DNA of 64,000 nt from assembly GCA_013399305.1 (NCBI GenBank), contig VXAI01000046.1:349545-413544 (forward strand), in the 5' to 3' direction. Below the pieces are notes generated by a model. The model was not told where the DNA came from and did not search any database. It saw only the letters and a program-made list of their open reading frames with translations. The first letter of the stretch is position 1. Each line of letters begins with the position of its first letter. A program made the position numbers and the translations under genes. Shown piece after piece: positions 12,201 through 26,000 of the stretch. The DNA is from Rostratula benghalensis. Taxonomy: Eukaryota; Chordata; Aves; Charadriiformes; Rostratulidae.

Positions 12201-13734
12201 CACCTTCCAGCTTATACTAGAGCAGCGTCCATCCCGTTTGGAAGGAGCGCACCCCGCAGAGCAGGCAGCACCGGGGCACGTGACCATCCCCGAGACATTT
12301 CCCTTACACACTGACACTGCTGTCACACAGCCCTTGGGCATGGAATGTTTTCCGTGCCCTGCTACGCCAGCGTGGCAATTGCAGAGATTAAACCTACTTG
12401 GAAGCTCTCAGGGCCTGTGTTACACACAGATGTCTCTGTACAACAGATCTTAAAATTTACTATCATCAATTATATCCTTATATGCAATATATACATGGGT
12501 AGCACCATCCGTTATGAACTGAGGCCTGATGGTGTGCCCAGCCCATCAAGAACAAAGAAGAGCTTTGAGTCCTGCTTTTGAGAAAGTCCAATTTAATTTT
12601 CCCTGAAATCAGCGTCACCACCAGCAGATTTCAACATGCTTTGAATGAGGCCTTAAACATTACTTCCAAAAATCTTGAAATACACACACGTGATGTGTTT
12701 TTAATGTCATATTCATGGTCTGGACTGAAAAGCTTTATCTGGACACTGAGATCACAGAAACAGAAAAGAAAGAACAAAGAAATTCTCAAGGGGTCATGTC
12801 ACGTGCCCTGCCCCTCCCACAAGGTAGTCTCTTGTAGACCTGAGCTGCACAGTAGAAACATTTGGCCCTGTGAGCACTTTTCACCAGAAACTACAACAGA
12901 GACAGAGGGATGATCACAAAACATGATGCAGAGAAATAGGGGGGTACGTACTAAAAAAGCTTAGAATGCTGAATCACGGTGTGTTCAGATTTTCCTCACC
13001 TGGATTTTTTGAGTTCCCCAGCACCAAGGTCAATCTATAAAGCAGAGAATGTCCATTAAGGACCATGCAGTAGTTGCTGTATAAAAACAGAAATATAAAT
13101 TAGGCAAAGGAATTTGACCAGGGACACAAATTATAGTAGAAATACACATTCAGACTTTGTCGAATTCAACTAAAATCAGCAGAATTAGACTTAAAAATAA
13201 TTTGGCCTGTATTACAATACAAAAAAATATATGGTGTATTTATAGCCTTAGTCTTTCCAGCTGTGTTGGTTTAGGTTTTATTACACCAGTAATAACAATT
13301 TATGTGATACTCTGAATAATGCGCTATTAAAAATTCAGTACAGTATATACTGTTACCCATGGGATTTAAACTGTGGGAGCTGTGTGTATTATTCTCTACT
13401 TTGCTATTTCTATAGGAGTGAAGATTATTATAACAATGGCTAGGCTATATACCCTGTGTGAATTCCTGCTCTGCTTGAACCCAAGTGAAGGGAGAAATAG
13501 TTCTGTTCAGACTGCTTGGGGTAAGGGTCCCAAAGGTCTTAGTCTTGCAATCTAAGGTTACACTGATCACATATTCAAGCACGAACAATAATATCAATGT
13601 GCTTTTTGATGTCTTTAAAGAATGCCAATAGATTTGTGAGGCATAACCTCCCTTAACAGAATCCATTTGATACTTCTACAGAGTATCAGTTTTATCTCTG
13701 TGTCTATTGATTTTATTCTTCACAACTGTTCACC
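6241..13734. other. Intergenic region between ALDH1A2 and AQP9 (proximal part)
   Basis: No gene was recognised. Points of note are an unrecognised minus-strand frame at 6373-6627, a C/T-rich tract at about 7151-7214, and a compact stretch at about 7085-7420 with a TGTCA/TGACA inverted repeat at 7266-7280. A CACGTG cluster lies at 12277-12805. The rest is AT-rich sequence with short chance frames and simple A or T runs, for example around 8510. Distal enhancers for either neighbour could lie here, but this cannot be shown from one sequence. Confidence 0.7.
12275..12807. promoter_or_regulatory. Cluster of three CACGTG E-boxes
   Basis: CACGTG occurs at 12277-12282, 12687-12692 and 12800-12805. 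The first and last lie in the same ten-base word in opposite orientation, GGCACGTGAC and GTCACGTGCC. Such sites are bound by bHLH-zip factors of the USF, MITF/TFE and MYC type. The cluster is about 4.2-4.7 kb upstream of AQP9. The sequence matches are certain; a regulatory role is inference. Confidence 0.3.
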
Positions 13735-14205
13735 TAATTTTCCTGGCATAGGAGTTACACTGACAGTTTTGTAGTTCCCACGAGGACCCTTGGAGGACTC
13801 TTTTGAAAGACAAGTGGTATGTTCTCTTATGTTCTATTTTGCTGGCATTAGGATCAGGTTCAATGAAAAATAACCCACGGGCACGAGGACTTCAGTAGCT
13901 GAATCCCTTGGTGGAAACACTGCACAGGTCCAACAATTAGTTACTGTTTAACTTAATGATTTCTCCTAAAGTTCTTCCTATTGACAATTCATTTTAGGGC
14001 AGTTCCTCATGCTCAGCCCCCCTAATGTTTACTTCTTTAGCAAGGCAAAGAATACTTTCAGCTTCTTAGCTGTGGAGTTAGTGACCTGAATGCTGCTTCT
14101 ACACTTTCATCCTCTATAGCTTTACTCCTCTCATGACGAAATGTGAAAAAGTTTAGATTATTACTTCCACATTCTTGGCAAAATCTTACAATATTTTTGG
14201 TCAGG
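13735..14205 (-). mobile_element. Ancient CR1/L3-like LINE fragment, minus strand
   Basis: Parts of this stretch line up by eye with the antisense of the reverse transcriptase region of the better-preserved CR1 at 25.85-27.65 kb. One is the block around 13750-13815 (GAGTTACACTGACAGTTTTG, then GTAGTTCCCACGAGGACCC and CTTTTGAAAGACAAGTGG). Another is around 14040-14110. The order of the matching blocks is the same. It is heavily diverged with no usable frame, so it is an old insertion, perhaps L3 or an early CR1 family. Boundaries are approximate. Confidence 0.55.
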
Positions 14206-16743
14206 GGTGTTGTGGTTCTACATTTAATATGACAGAGTTTATGCTCTTTCTATGCTCCTTGCTTATTATATATTACCTCCATTTTTGAAGGATGTATGCA
14301 TTTTCTTCCCTCAGATGCCACAGTTGTTGCTATTTGTGGGTGGCACTGCCACTATTCTTGCCATTACGAGTCTGGGAGCAGGGCCCAGGAGAGGGAGATC
14401 AGTAGGAAACAGTAGTCACAGTGGATTTGCTCTCTGTTGTTCAGCCAGGTGGTCCATTGCAGGTGACTAAAAGGCAGTAATACAGAGCATGGATCATGTG
14501 GATTAGTAATTAAGGCCAAATCTTTCATGGTGTTTATATTTACATTTTACTTGTCTTTCTTGTAATGCTACATACACATTTGTTAGATTTAGGAAATATC
14601 TTTGGAACCTCTTTCTGAATACAACAAGAGGAGAAACTTAATACAAATCTGCTGTGTTGCTCCCTTTTCTATTTCGAAATTATTCCAAAGTGTAGCCGTG
14701 ACTTTAAATTGCCAGTTGTCAAAACCTGGAAGGATTTACCAAGGGAACAATCCTCCCCTATGTACTCTGTTTTTCTATACTTTATTAGAGCATCTTCATG
14801 AATCTGCTTGTGGAGCTGAGAAGGATCTTTGGTCTAACTTAGCATCACAGTTCTTATTGAAGGAGTTACATAATCTGATTTCTATAAAGTATTGAAGGCA
14901 ATCTGAAGAAAGCAAATGTAAAATATACATATATTTGTGTCAGATCTCCACTCCATAAAGACAGAAAATTATGATAAGGAAGTCAATATGATCTGGACAA
15001 ATGAGAAGGGATTTCTGTCTCTGACACATTATTGCCTTATTATTAGCTGAAAAATAGCATTAATGCCTTCACACCTGTTATGAGACTAAACTAAGAGGTA
15101 TCCCATACTACTTTGTGAGGGAGATCTGCATAAGAGAAAGAACTGTGATGGCCAATCAACTAAAAATAGCTTTTGTAAATGTGTTCATTTTTCATCTTCC
15201 TGGAAGATAGGAAGTGGTTTATCTTATTCCCGCTGTAATGATGGCCTCTCTAGCATCCTCCCTCAGTTCTTCTCTCACAGACATAACAAACATATACTTT
15301 AGCATGCTGTGATAATTAATGTCCTGAATGATAACTTTGTTTTGCAGTAGTGTAGGCTAATGGTTTTCAAACTGCAGACTGTTTTCAGGGGCTTCCCAGA
15401 GGCAGCTCCCAGCTGTCTGTGCAAGCAGGGACCTGTAGGACTCCCACAACAGAGTGTGCTGCTGCTGCATAGGTGCTCACCCCTGCTTGTGCAGCACCAG
15501 TGCAGATGCAGTCATCTCATCATTCATCACCTCTGTGGCTTTCCATACGCCAGCATTTTCTGAGTCAGCTAATGGCAGAGTGGTACTTGAATGTAGAAGT
15601 AGAGAAAGGTGAGTAAAAAGACATGGAAAAGCAGTTAAGGATTAAAATTGGTGGTGAGGGTGAACTGGGTGATTAAGGGATGAAGTGGTGGTGGGTAAGG
15701 TGGCTACAGCTGCAGGGAACATGCATCAGGTCCTAGCCTGGGGCAAGGAAGAGCACTGATGGGATAACAGAAGTAGCCCATTTGCCCTTGCCCAGTCCCA
15801 GAAAGCCCTGCCCTATTCACAGCAGGCAGCAGTACTGACAAACTTGAACATATTTACCACCAAGGTGAAAAAGCTTTAGGACAGATACAAAGCATGGCAT
15901 CGACCATCTACAACACACGCCAACATAATCTACCAGAATTGGGCTAAGGTTTTGGTGTAAAGTCAAAAGACAGAAAATACTTGTAAATCAACAATATGAC
16001 ATGTTAGACAAGTCAGTATCACATCTGATAAAACCATTCAACACACTTAAGAGATGAAGAGTGCAATAGACCCAATTCTTTGAGCTCTTCAGCAACTTCA
16101 TGTCTTAAGACAAAGGAAGATGATATTATAGTGATTCATATCGTACCACCATATTAGCTTTCAAGCTAAACATATTGGAGACATAGTCACTCAGTGCTTC
16201 ACTTGCCTATACTGCATTATAGGGAGCCACTGAAGCAGAGTTCATTAAATACTCCTAATTTATTCTGCCTCATTGTTCTTTTGTAAACAGGGTGGGTCAC
16301 TAGAGAGCAAGGCATTTACTCCAAAAAGAGCATTGTGAGTGAATATACACATTTAATATGCTGCCAAGGTAAGATTCCTCATTAGCCACTGTAATACCTC
16401 AGAAGTGAAAAGATAGGAGCTTCTGTTTACAGAGCACAGCATTCTCATAAGTGTCCACACTCTTTCCTAACCTCCTCTTGAAAAGTTTTGGACGGCCAAT
16501 AGTAGCATGGTTTCACTCCCAATCTAGGTCAGAGAGAAGTTCTCAACCATATTTTTGTTCCTTACTTTATGGTTTCTCTTTTTGCTTTTCTTTTTGATCA
16601 GGGTGACAGGAACAATATTTTATTCATTTTTACTAAGAAAAAGGAAAAAAAAAAAGGTAACAGAGCAGGAAAGGTAATGATTAATCCCTTCTGCAAGAAA
16701 AAAAAAAGTTCCGATTTTGAACTTACTGGTGTTATCTAAGCAG
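14206..16743. other. Intergenic region upstream of AQP9
   Basis: AT-rich unique-looking sequence with no recognised gene or young repeat. There are short A-rich runs at about 16648-16656 and 16700-16710. The segment includes the proximal upstream region of AQP9, but apart from the TATA-like element no regulatory site could be assigned with confidence. Confidence 0.6.
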
Positions 16744-16983
16744 TATAAATAGAAGTGTAGTCAGAGAAGGCACAGGACTGAAAACTCATGATGAATTGTT
16801 AGGGCATGTTGAGTTGGGTCTGTCAATGCCTGCAGTCAGATGATTTCACTGGCTGTACAAGATGAAATCTCATATTTCAATGTATAAGTAAAAGTGTCAA
16901 AGTTCAGCTGAAGCAGGGACGAATCCAGAACAAATTTTGTGTGTATTTGTAACTAGGGCACCAGAACAATACAGGAAGCCAAA
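16744..16983 (+). promoter_or_regulatory. AQP9: Putative AQP9 TATA box and 5' UTR
   Basis: TATAAAT lies at 16744-16750, 234 bp before the AQP9 start codon. If it is the TATA box, transcription would begin near 16775 and the leader would be about 210 nt. That leader would contain short upstream frames, including ATGATGAATTGTTAG at 16788-16802. No CpG island is present, as expected for a tissue-restricted gene. The start site is inferred; an upstream non-coding exon is also possible. Confidence 0.4.
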
Positions 16984-17085
16984 ATGAGCAGGAAAAACAA
17001 AACGAGTTTAAAGGAGAAATTTGCCTTGAAGAACAGCTTGGTTAAAGAAGCCCTCTCAGAATTCCTGGGAACTTTTATATTGATA
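16984..17085 (+). CDS. AQP9: AQP9 coding exon 1
   Basis: Encodes residues 1-34, [12 protein letters not shown]... to ...[10 protein letters not shown]: the cytosolic N-terminus and the first half of membrane helix 1. The start ATG at 16984 was chosen because the reading frame runs into the conserved [13 protein letters not shown] block and the N-terminus is only three residues shorter than human AQP9. The exon ends in ATA before the donor GTAAGT (phase 0), the same place as in other AQP9 genes. Confidence 0.95.
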
Positions 17086-20000
17086 GTAAGTGTCAGCTGC
17101 TTTCCTTTCTTCCTACTAATCTAATGTTGGACAATGCTTGTAAGGGGACAGTATGATTTTTCTTGTACTGTACCAGCAGCATGATTACTGCCTGATAAAT
17201 ACTGTACAGCCTTGAACGAATTGCTTCTATTTATGGTAAGTTTATAATTCCTTTTTTCACCTGATGTAATTATCACCGGCTATTAAAACCAGCTCTATGT
17301 ATTACAATTGCCTGATAAGTATTTGATTTCATACAGGAGCAGAATTTCAGTGAACTACCACATTCTGAGAAATCCAGATATGCACAATGAATGTTAATAA
17401 TACTCTTTTGTTTTTAAGAAACTCAGCAGTTTATTCTTTTACTTCTATGCACAACTTTCATTTGCTTTAGCAAACATACTCTATTGCACAATAAGAAAAT
17501 TTTAGCTGAGTTACTTTCCTGTGCAATAAAGAAATTAAGCTGTGTGATTTCTAATGAATTTATTGGCAGTTGCATTTTTGAACATTCTGAGATTTAACTT
17601 AACTATAGTATACTACATCAATTATACAGTTGCTTGGTCCTGTAGTTCCTGCTACAATTCAGATAAATACAAAACCCCCCTGTTTCACATCCCTAGATTT
17701 TTTAAACTTAATTTCTTTCTCTTTTTTTTTTCTGTGTGTTATGTACTGGGACACAGCTCTTTGGTGATTTACTAGGGGAGAGAGCAGGCTCAGTAGTAGA
17801 GCTGGAAGTCAAGCAGCTGGACTATTATGTCAAACTCTTTCTTCCTCCTTTCAGTTCAAACAAGACGGTCTTGCTTATTGCTGAATATTTCATCATAGTG
17901 AAAGGACAGAAAACAATAAGAAACAGACATAGTACTGACATAGAATACTTTATAACCATAACTATATTATCTAGATTTCAAGTAAGCAATCTAAAAAATT
18001 CCAGTAGCTCATAAAATACATGAAAATAATGGTCTTTACTACACTTCAGCCAGCTGAAGTGCCCAGGCACTAAAGTAACATTACTCTCAAATTTAATACC
18101 ATCCGTAAGACATTATTACAGTAAGGAGCACATTTAGAAGTAAGGAGCACAAAGCACTTTACAAACATTAATGAATTAAGTGTCACAACACCCTGGTAAG
18201 GAGGGGAAATGTCATTATCTTCATTTTATATATTAGCAAACCTGATTACAGCAGACTGCACAGGAAGCCTGTGGCAGAACTCTGAATATAACCCAGGTCA
18301 CCTGACTTCCAGTACTCTGTCCTCGCCAGTAGATCATCCTCCTCTTGCCATTAATACAATTAAGCAAGTGAATAAAACATATTAAAGCGTAAATTAGACC
18401 ACAAATGCTATTATTTAATGTCCTACTGCACAAGAGTAGAGGGAAATGCAAACCCAGAGCCCATTTTCTAGTATATTCATCATATTAATATAGCAGAAAG
18501 TGAAGCAACAAAATTGTTGTTGATAATCTGAGTTTCTCAATTCTGTTTTACCCTTTCTTGTTTCAACCTTGATTTAAAGTAGAGAAGAGCCCCACATGGA
18601 TTAAATGGAAGCTTTCTCAGTGCTTGGATGCCTTGATTTATGTTTTGACTGCACATGTTAGTGGCAGTAGGAAGTGTTTATTGTGAAGAAAGTGACTTTT
18701 CTGTTATTTATTGCTATTGCTTTTAGGCTCTGTCACCTAGCAGGTAGTTTCTCTTTAAGAGCAGATAAATATTAAACCCTTAACTTAAATTGGAGCTAAT
18801 TAAAGGGGCACACTGGAAAGTCAAAGGGCAGAAATCCTTGAAAAACAAACACCGTGTATTCAAAAGCAGCAATAGCTTTCTTCCATCTTCTTATTACTAG
18901 GTCTTAATACTGTTGCAAAGTGAAAGTGAAATGAGAGTTCACAGCCTACAGCACAGTTGAATCAGATCTTTGCTGAAAGCCATTTCATGTCACCATGATG
19001 GGCTTTGCAGCCCGTGGGGAGCTCCCACGACAGGGAGCAAGGCAGGGACCAACCTTTCTATTACCCACAGGCTCTGTCTGTAAGTCAGTGCTAATTGGCT
19101 GTGCCTAAATCTGTGACCAACCTAGCACCAACCTTAGCCAGGTGAAAACCTGTACCCCTGAATCACCTATTTCTATTTTATCTGGAGAACATCATCACAG
19201 ACCACATACTCTCAAGAGCTTAAACTACCCTACTTGGTAACTCTCAAGCCTTGCAACATTATTTTCCAAACTGGAAAATGTATAAACCGTAAGATTAATT
19301 TCAGGACATCTAGAAAGTGAAATCACTTACCTGGCAAAAACCAAGCCTTCACCTGGGGGTAAGAAGGGCTCTCCCTGCAACGTTGAACAGACCTGAGACA
19401 ACAAGCCTTGAGAAGGTTACTGGGTATACAGTTTGGATAACAATCTCTTTGTCATTCCTCCTTAATATGCTGTGGCTTGCCTTGCAGCATGGTCTCAGAG
19501 CATGTAAACTGAATTCTTTTCGGCTGAAACCAACATGGAAGGTGAGCTCCAGAACCACAGCAAATGTGCTGACCATTGGTGGATGCTCAGTCCAGTGGAT
19601 CAGGCTAGAGATACTCCTAAGCAATCCTTCCAGAGATGTCCATAGCCAGGTTCTCTGAACCAGCTGCTTGTGCTACATGACTTGATAATACAGACATAGC
19701 CTGTGTGAGCCTGTCTCTCTGCTTATAACACACCTGATTCCAGCCTCCGAGGGTGCAGTGAGAAATACTACTCTCCAGGAGCCTGGAAGTACCGTGCTGT
19801 ATATGTGGATCTGATGGAATACAGAGCAGCTGCTGTTAACTTCCTGTCTGGGTAATTCTGCTGGTCATTGGGCTATTGTAGTCTTAGCCCTATTATGCTG
19901 GTATTTCTTTCAGTATCTGAGACATTAGCACAGCTTCTCTAATTGCACCCTGGAACAAGAATTAAGACAGAAAAACCAAAATGTACAAACTACAACCAAA

Positions 20001-23000
20001 TGCAAATTGCGTGTGGGTTTCATTACACTCAGCTTTTGGTTACTGTCTTGAACCATGTCATATTCAATTTATAAGGTTCCATCAACCTGAGAAAATGTTG
20101 CACTTCACCTCTTATGTGATTTCTGTAAAGCAAATTGAATGATGCAGTTTTAACATAACTAAATTACATTTGCAGTACCATCAATGAGGAGCACATGTTA
20201 TGCTGGGTATTTATATTTGCAGATTATTGGTAAACTCCTGCCAGTTTCTTGCATTTACTTTGGTGCTGTCATGCCGTAAACCCTGAACCTGCAAAGTTCA
20301 ATTGTACCATTTGTAATTTAGAAAAAATATCCACAAAAACCACAATTTACCTATAAGGTTTTCAACGAATATTTGAAAAGGATCAGCTGTTTTCCAGGAA
20401 ATGGATACTGAGCATTTCAAGTTCCACAGTGTGTTTGGAACCAGCTTGTAGGACTGGTCCCTCCAGCCTACACCCATGCAACAGGTCCCTGAGGTAGGAG
20501 GACACTCACCTGTTTGCACCATCGTGGCTGAGAGGCCAGTGCTCACACATGTTTCCCAGCCTCTGACACAGCCTCAGCCTTTTGTAGCTGGGGCTGCCCC
20601 TGAGGCCTTGCTTGAGAAAGAGCCCTCTGGAGATGTTTTTGTTCTCCAACGTGTTTCCTAGTTCAATACATCTCCCCTTGGAATTCTTGTGTGTTGCTGT
20701 GGGGGACAACATCTGGGTGTCAGCATAAAAGAATCAAGAAGCCATGATTCATCAGATCAATGCTTTGGGTGACTTGGAGTCTGCCTCAACTCACCTATCC
20801 AACTCTGCTTTTAATCATGCTTCTCTCCTTTCCCCTTTGGAACTTGCTGTACTGCTTTCAGACAAAATGGGATTTGCTCTGGCTTACTCCATTAGGCAGA
20901 CCTGAATTGGAATAGTTGAAAAAAAGAGAAGTGAAATGGGCCATGTGGCTTCCTTTACTGGCTACTGCTCACCTGACATAGATTGTGTTTCAATTTCTCT
21001 TGAGAGCATCTTACTAAACACAGTTTCCAGAAAGTTGCTGCATAAGAGACAGTATTTCCCAAGTCCAGAGCAGTGTATGCTTCCTTGTTGAAACACAGCA
21101 CAGGCTTCCATTTAGCATATAAAGACAAGTGGGTAACATATATATTCCTATCCCAAAGCTCAGACTCCAACTGGAGGTGGGGAGCATCTTGCAAAACACC
21201 CACCAAAGCAAATGTTTGCATATGTGTAGAGCATGCAGTGTACAAACATGAATTCAATGACGCTCCATGCTGCAAATAGTCTAGATAATGAGAAGGAATG
21301 GTAGTGATGTTCTGCACATCAAAGCCTTTCACTTGTTTTCATATTCTGACCACTTTGCTATATAAGTTCTCGCTCTTGCTTTGCTGTGGAGTTCAGTCTT
21401 GCCTGAAAAATCTTTAAGTACAACATTTAATGTATTTGCTCAGTCCAGAAGACAAAAGTTTGAACAACTATTCCATATATTTTGACTTTTTTCCTGGTCC
21501 TACATCCTAGTGGATCTTAATTACAATACTGAAGTTTAAATATATATCCCTTATTTAAAACGTACATTAGAATATTCAATACATGAAGTTAATACGTGAA
21601 AGCAAATGTAGCATTAGATTATTTACACCTTAGATAATTGTTTTGCATGCAATAAAAAATTACTGCTTCGAAATTTTAAACAAAGGTAAATTACGTAGTC
21701 TAAATTTTGTGAAAGGTAGACACTTCCCTTGTATAAGATGAAATTGCTTACAGTGAGTTTTCTTTAAGGTAGAAAATTAAATAGTAGTAGCTTCTAACAG
21801 CTGCCTTGTTTGCCATCAACAGTTTCCTGGAGTACAATATCTTACATACTTAGTTCTTTGACACTGAACTTAAGTTTGTCAAAGCTAGGTAAAAAGGTTA
21901 TTAAAACATATTTATATTTCAAGTTTTGCTATGTCACTCAACAGCTTTTTCAATATTATATAATACTAAAAATACCATGGGTCTTAGTAATGTTTGTCCT
22001 CTGAAAAGTGGCTCTCATGTCACAGAGATCCATATATTAGGGCCTCTAGCAGCAATACAACCAGTAAAGAAGTCATTCATGAATGCAGCATCATAGAATC
22101 TAATCCTGCACTTGTAGACCAAGCTCACTCATTTTATGGAAATAAGATCCTTCCTTTCCCTGTCATCACCAGCTCAGATTCCTTTCTGCACATGTACAAG
22201 TTGCATATATTTTGATGGCAAGAAATTTTGCTAATGAATCTGCTGAAAATGCACAAACTCTTTCTTGCAACTGTATTAAATTAGCATTGCAAACAGAAGT
22301 CAAAGTGGTAACAAAAACCCTTAGTTGTGCTGAGGTTAGGGAAGTGTTCTTACACACAGATACTATTTGTATAATTTTACTATTATCAAAATTAATTAAC
22401 TTTGGTTTTTCTAGTCAACACTTCTGTTTCCCTGAAGTCATTCTTTAAGTTAGCAGTGTGAAAGAACTGAAAGGGAGGTTACCTAATTGTTCTTTTACCC
22501 TGAAATGTTTATTACAGCAAATAATTCTGAAAAGTCACAGGAAATCTTTTGTTTTCAATACAAACTTAAGTTTTCCACTATATGACATTTTAAACTTTCA
22601 GGTGACTCAGATGTTCTGTGTTGCTTCAAAGTTTTAAAAGAATTATATTCATCTCTGCAACCTCAGCCCTAACACATAACTTGGCTTTCATTGTTTAACC
22701 AAGAGGTTTCAGTAAGTTGAACTTAATTTTCCAAGACCTTTTTCTGTAGATGCACTTTTTTCCCAGAAAGTTTGCATCTATAGGACTGAAGTGTAGGCAC
22801 TCTCAGAAGACTTGCATCCTTCCAGCATTCAGCTGTGGGTGCGAATCTTGAACTTAATTTTACAGACATAGATTTACAGGCTGTTTTTACAAAAGTATTG
22901 CCAGATAAAAAAAATAATAAGAGCAATAACTTTTTAAATTTGTCATAAACAGTTGGAGAACAGAATAAAAGATAATAAATGCAGTTCATGCCATACAGTG

Positions 23001-26000
23001 AGAGTTTGTATCTTTGTGATCTCAACACTTAAAAAAACCATTCTGGCTAAAAGCAAATGCTAGTAAACTCTCCAATTCACAGTCTCATCCAAAACCAAAC
23101 TCGATGCAGTTCCTCTAATCCATTTGTCAAAGGTTTCTTTACTATCAGAAGTATTCAGTTTTATTTTTTTTCCCAACAGAAAACAGATTAGGAAGAGAAC
23201 ATACTGAGGCTTTGATTACTAATAACTGTGCATCTCCAACCATGAGGGCACAACAAATACCCAGCCACACTGTTCCTGCACCCAAAGGGCACAGTAAAAG
23301 AAAAGTTACACGTAGCCTTATACTCCTGAAAGAGGATAGACAAACTCCTTTCTCAGAAAATGCAATGCCTGCTCCTGCCCTCTCTCTGGATGGTACAATG
23401 CCACAAGCACCACAACAGAGACTAAACACTTGTAAAGACTTTAGAGATATTTTGATCATTTCAGTTGATAGAGGAAGCAAAGCAGAGAAATATGTCTTGG
23501 CTCGAGAATAATTGAGTAACACAGGAGGGAAGCAGCACCTGAATAGGCTCTTTTTCTCCTCGAGGAACTACTAGTTAAGACTTCATTCCCTTGCCTAACC
23601 TTTCCTTCCTAGCCCCTTCGCAAAAGACGATGTTTCACTCCTGAAAATTTTATCTGAATATGAAGTATTTCATTTCCTTCCTCTCCTGAATTTCTAAAAC
23701 TTTGTAAGAAAATAAAAATTCTCTTCACTGACGAAACTGACTCAAGCCAGTTGCCTTATATAATTCAGGAAATAAAAGCATTTTACCATTTCAGTATGAA
23801 GAGTGCAGTATTAATCATCCTAAAATATGAGAGAATGCAGGACCTTGCATTCTCTCGAGGCGATTTCAAGCTTTTATTTGCCTCCTATTGCATGCACAAA
23901 AGCAATAACAAAAATTTAAAAGCATCAGTTTATATAACAAAGCATATTTTCACTGTATTTTTTCCCACAGAGCAATTTGAACCAGATCTTTATATGTGTA
24001 TATAAAGCTTTTAAAACAATTCATCCAAAGCCTTATTAAATTTGCATTCATGTCTCCAAGTAGTAATACTTTGTCATTAAAAAATGGTTTCAAAATGGCA
24101 ATAGTTTTAAGGCTTATGTCTATACTATTTAATTAACTAAATGATAAGGGTTTGTGGTTTTTTCCCAAACCCTTATTTTATTAGACAGTAGAGCTGAAAA
24201 ACATAAAGGTAAATCCATCTGAACCTAAGAGGATAGTAGTTGCATCCCAGTAGATCATCAAGAGAACGGATATAGTGATTTTTTTATTTCTCCAAGTTTG
24301 ATTAAATCATAATGTACAGAAATCCTCCCCACCCCCACCAAAATATTTAATTTATGATAAAATAAGAGCCATGTGCTTTTAAAGTATTTAAAAATTACTT
24401 GACTGGTAAGCTGTATTTTTATCTCACCTTAAAAATTTTAAGTAGTAGCTGATCTAATAAAATACAGCAAAAGTAAACATGAAATTAGATTAAGATTGCT
24501 ATTCCTTAGAAGAATAGAGGTTTCCTGCAACCTGAATCCTTATAGAGGTAATACCTTGAATTTTAATAGATCTAACGCCTCTATTATTGTTGCTGTTGGT
24601 ATTACCAATCCTATTTGAAGAATGCTTAGAAGCCCAGCCTGGATTAAAGCCCTACATAATACACAAATGTAGCTAAAACTCTGTATGAAGAGAGTTTCTG
24701 ATCCATTATAAACCACCTTATTCTGACATTCCATAGATAAATTCTTAAGCGGACTTGCTTTGTAAATAAAGAGGTTGGAAATTAAAGTGCATTCTAAAAT
24801 ACATCAGCCTCCTATCTTAAATAATTATTTACTAATTTTGTTACCAACACCCAAACTAACTGTATATGGAAATCTTTAGGACTCAAGGGAATGGCCACAA
24901 GTTACGCCAGACAACTTGTTGTCTCACAAGTTGTGTGAGACATGCACAGTTGCCTGACATTAGATGTCAGGAAAAACTTTTTCTCTCAAAGAGTGGTCAG
25001 GCACTGGAATGGCCTGCCCAGGCAGGTGGTGGAGTCACCATCCCTGGCAGTGTTCAGGAAGCATCTGGATGAGGCGCTACAAGACATGATTTAGTAGCTT
25101 AATGGCTAATATTGGTGATAGGAGGATGGTTGGACCAGATGAACTTGTAGATCCTTTCCAACCTTGTGTTTCTATGATTGCTATGATTAATGGGGGACTG
25201 GGTACACTGTACAGGACTGCAGTAAAGCACAAACAACCCTCTAATGCTTTCATGGGCTCTCTGGTCAAAGAGAACCCCTACCTGCATTGAAGGGCAAATG
25301 CAACCACGCATCTCCTAGCCCCTGCAGGACTCTTTGACTCTTCCAACGCACGTCCCTGCTTTTAAAGGCCTAAATATGCAGCGCTAATTCTGGCTGCTTG
25401 GAGAGGTCATGGAGGTTTCCCTAAGAAGTGAAATACTGAGGCTTGCTCTCATGTTCTTGAGTGTCCCAGCAACATCTCTCTGCTTCCTCGGAGCCAAAAC
25501 AGGTATTTTAGGACAGCAGGACACTCGCCACAAGCACCACTTGAGCCTAATGCATTGCATTGCCCCGGAGAGCCCATCACTGTCATTGCACTGCACAGGG
25601 ACACAGACAGCCACGGGCAGCTGAATCCCCACTGTACTGCAGGTCCCTCCAATCTGAAAAAGGGGAGCAGACAAGTCATGGGCCAGCAGGAAATGCCTGT
25701 CTGGGGAACAGTAAGAGAAAATAGGTAGGACAGTGGTGTGGGAAAGGGGCAGGGCTGCTGCCTTCCTGCAATTCCCTTACAGAAAAATTGTAAATTGGTA
25801 GAGGGATCTTTGGAGATTCTTAATTTGCTGTGCCTGCAAGTACCGTTCCATCACAGAATCACAGACTATCAGGGATTGGAAGGGACCTTGAAAGATCATC
25901 CAGTCCAATCCACCTGCCAGAGCAGGAAAACCCAGATCAGGTCACACAGGAACACATCCAGACGGGTTTTGAACGTCTCCAGAGAAGGAGACTCCACAAC

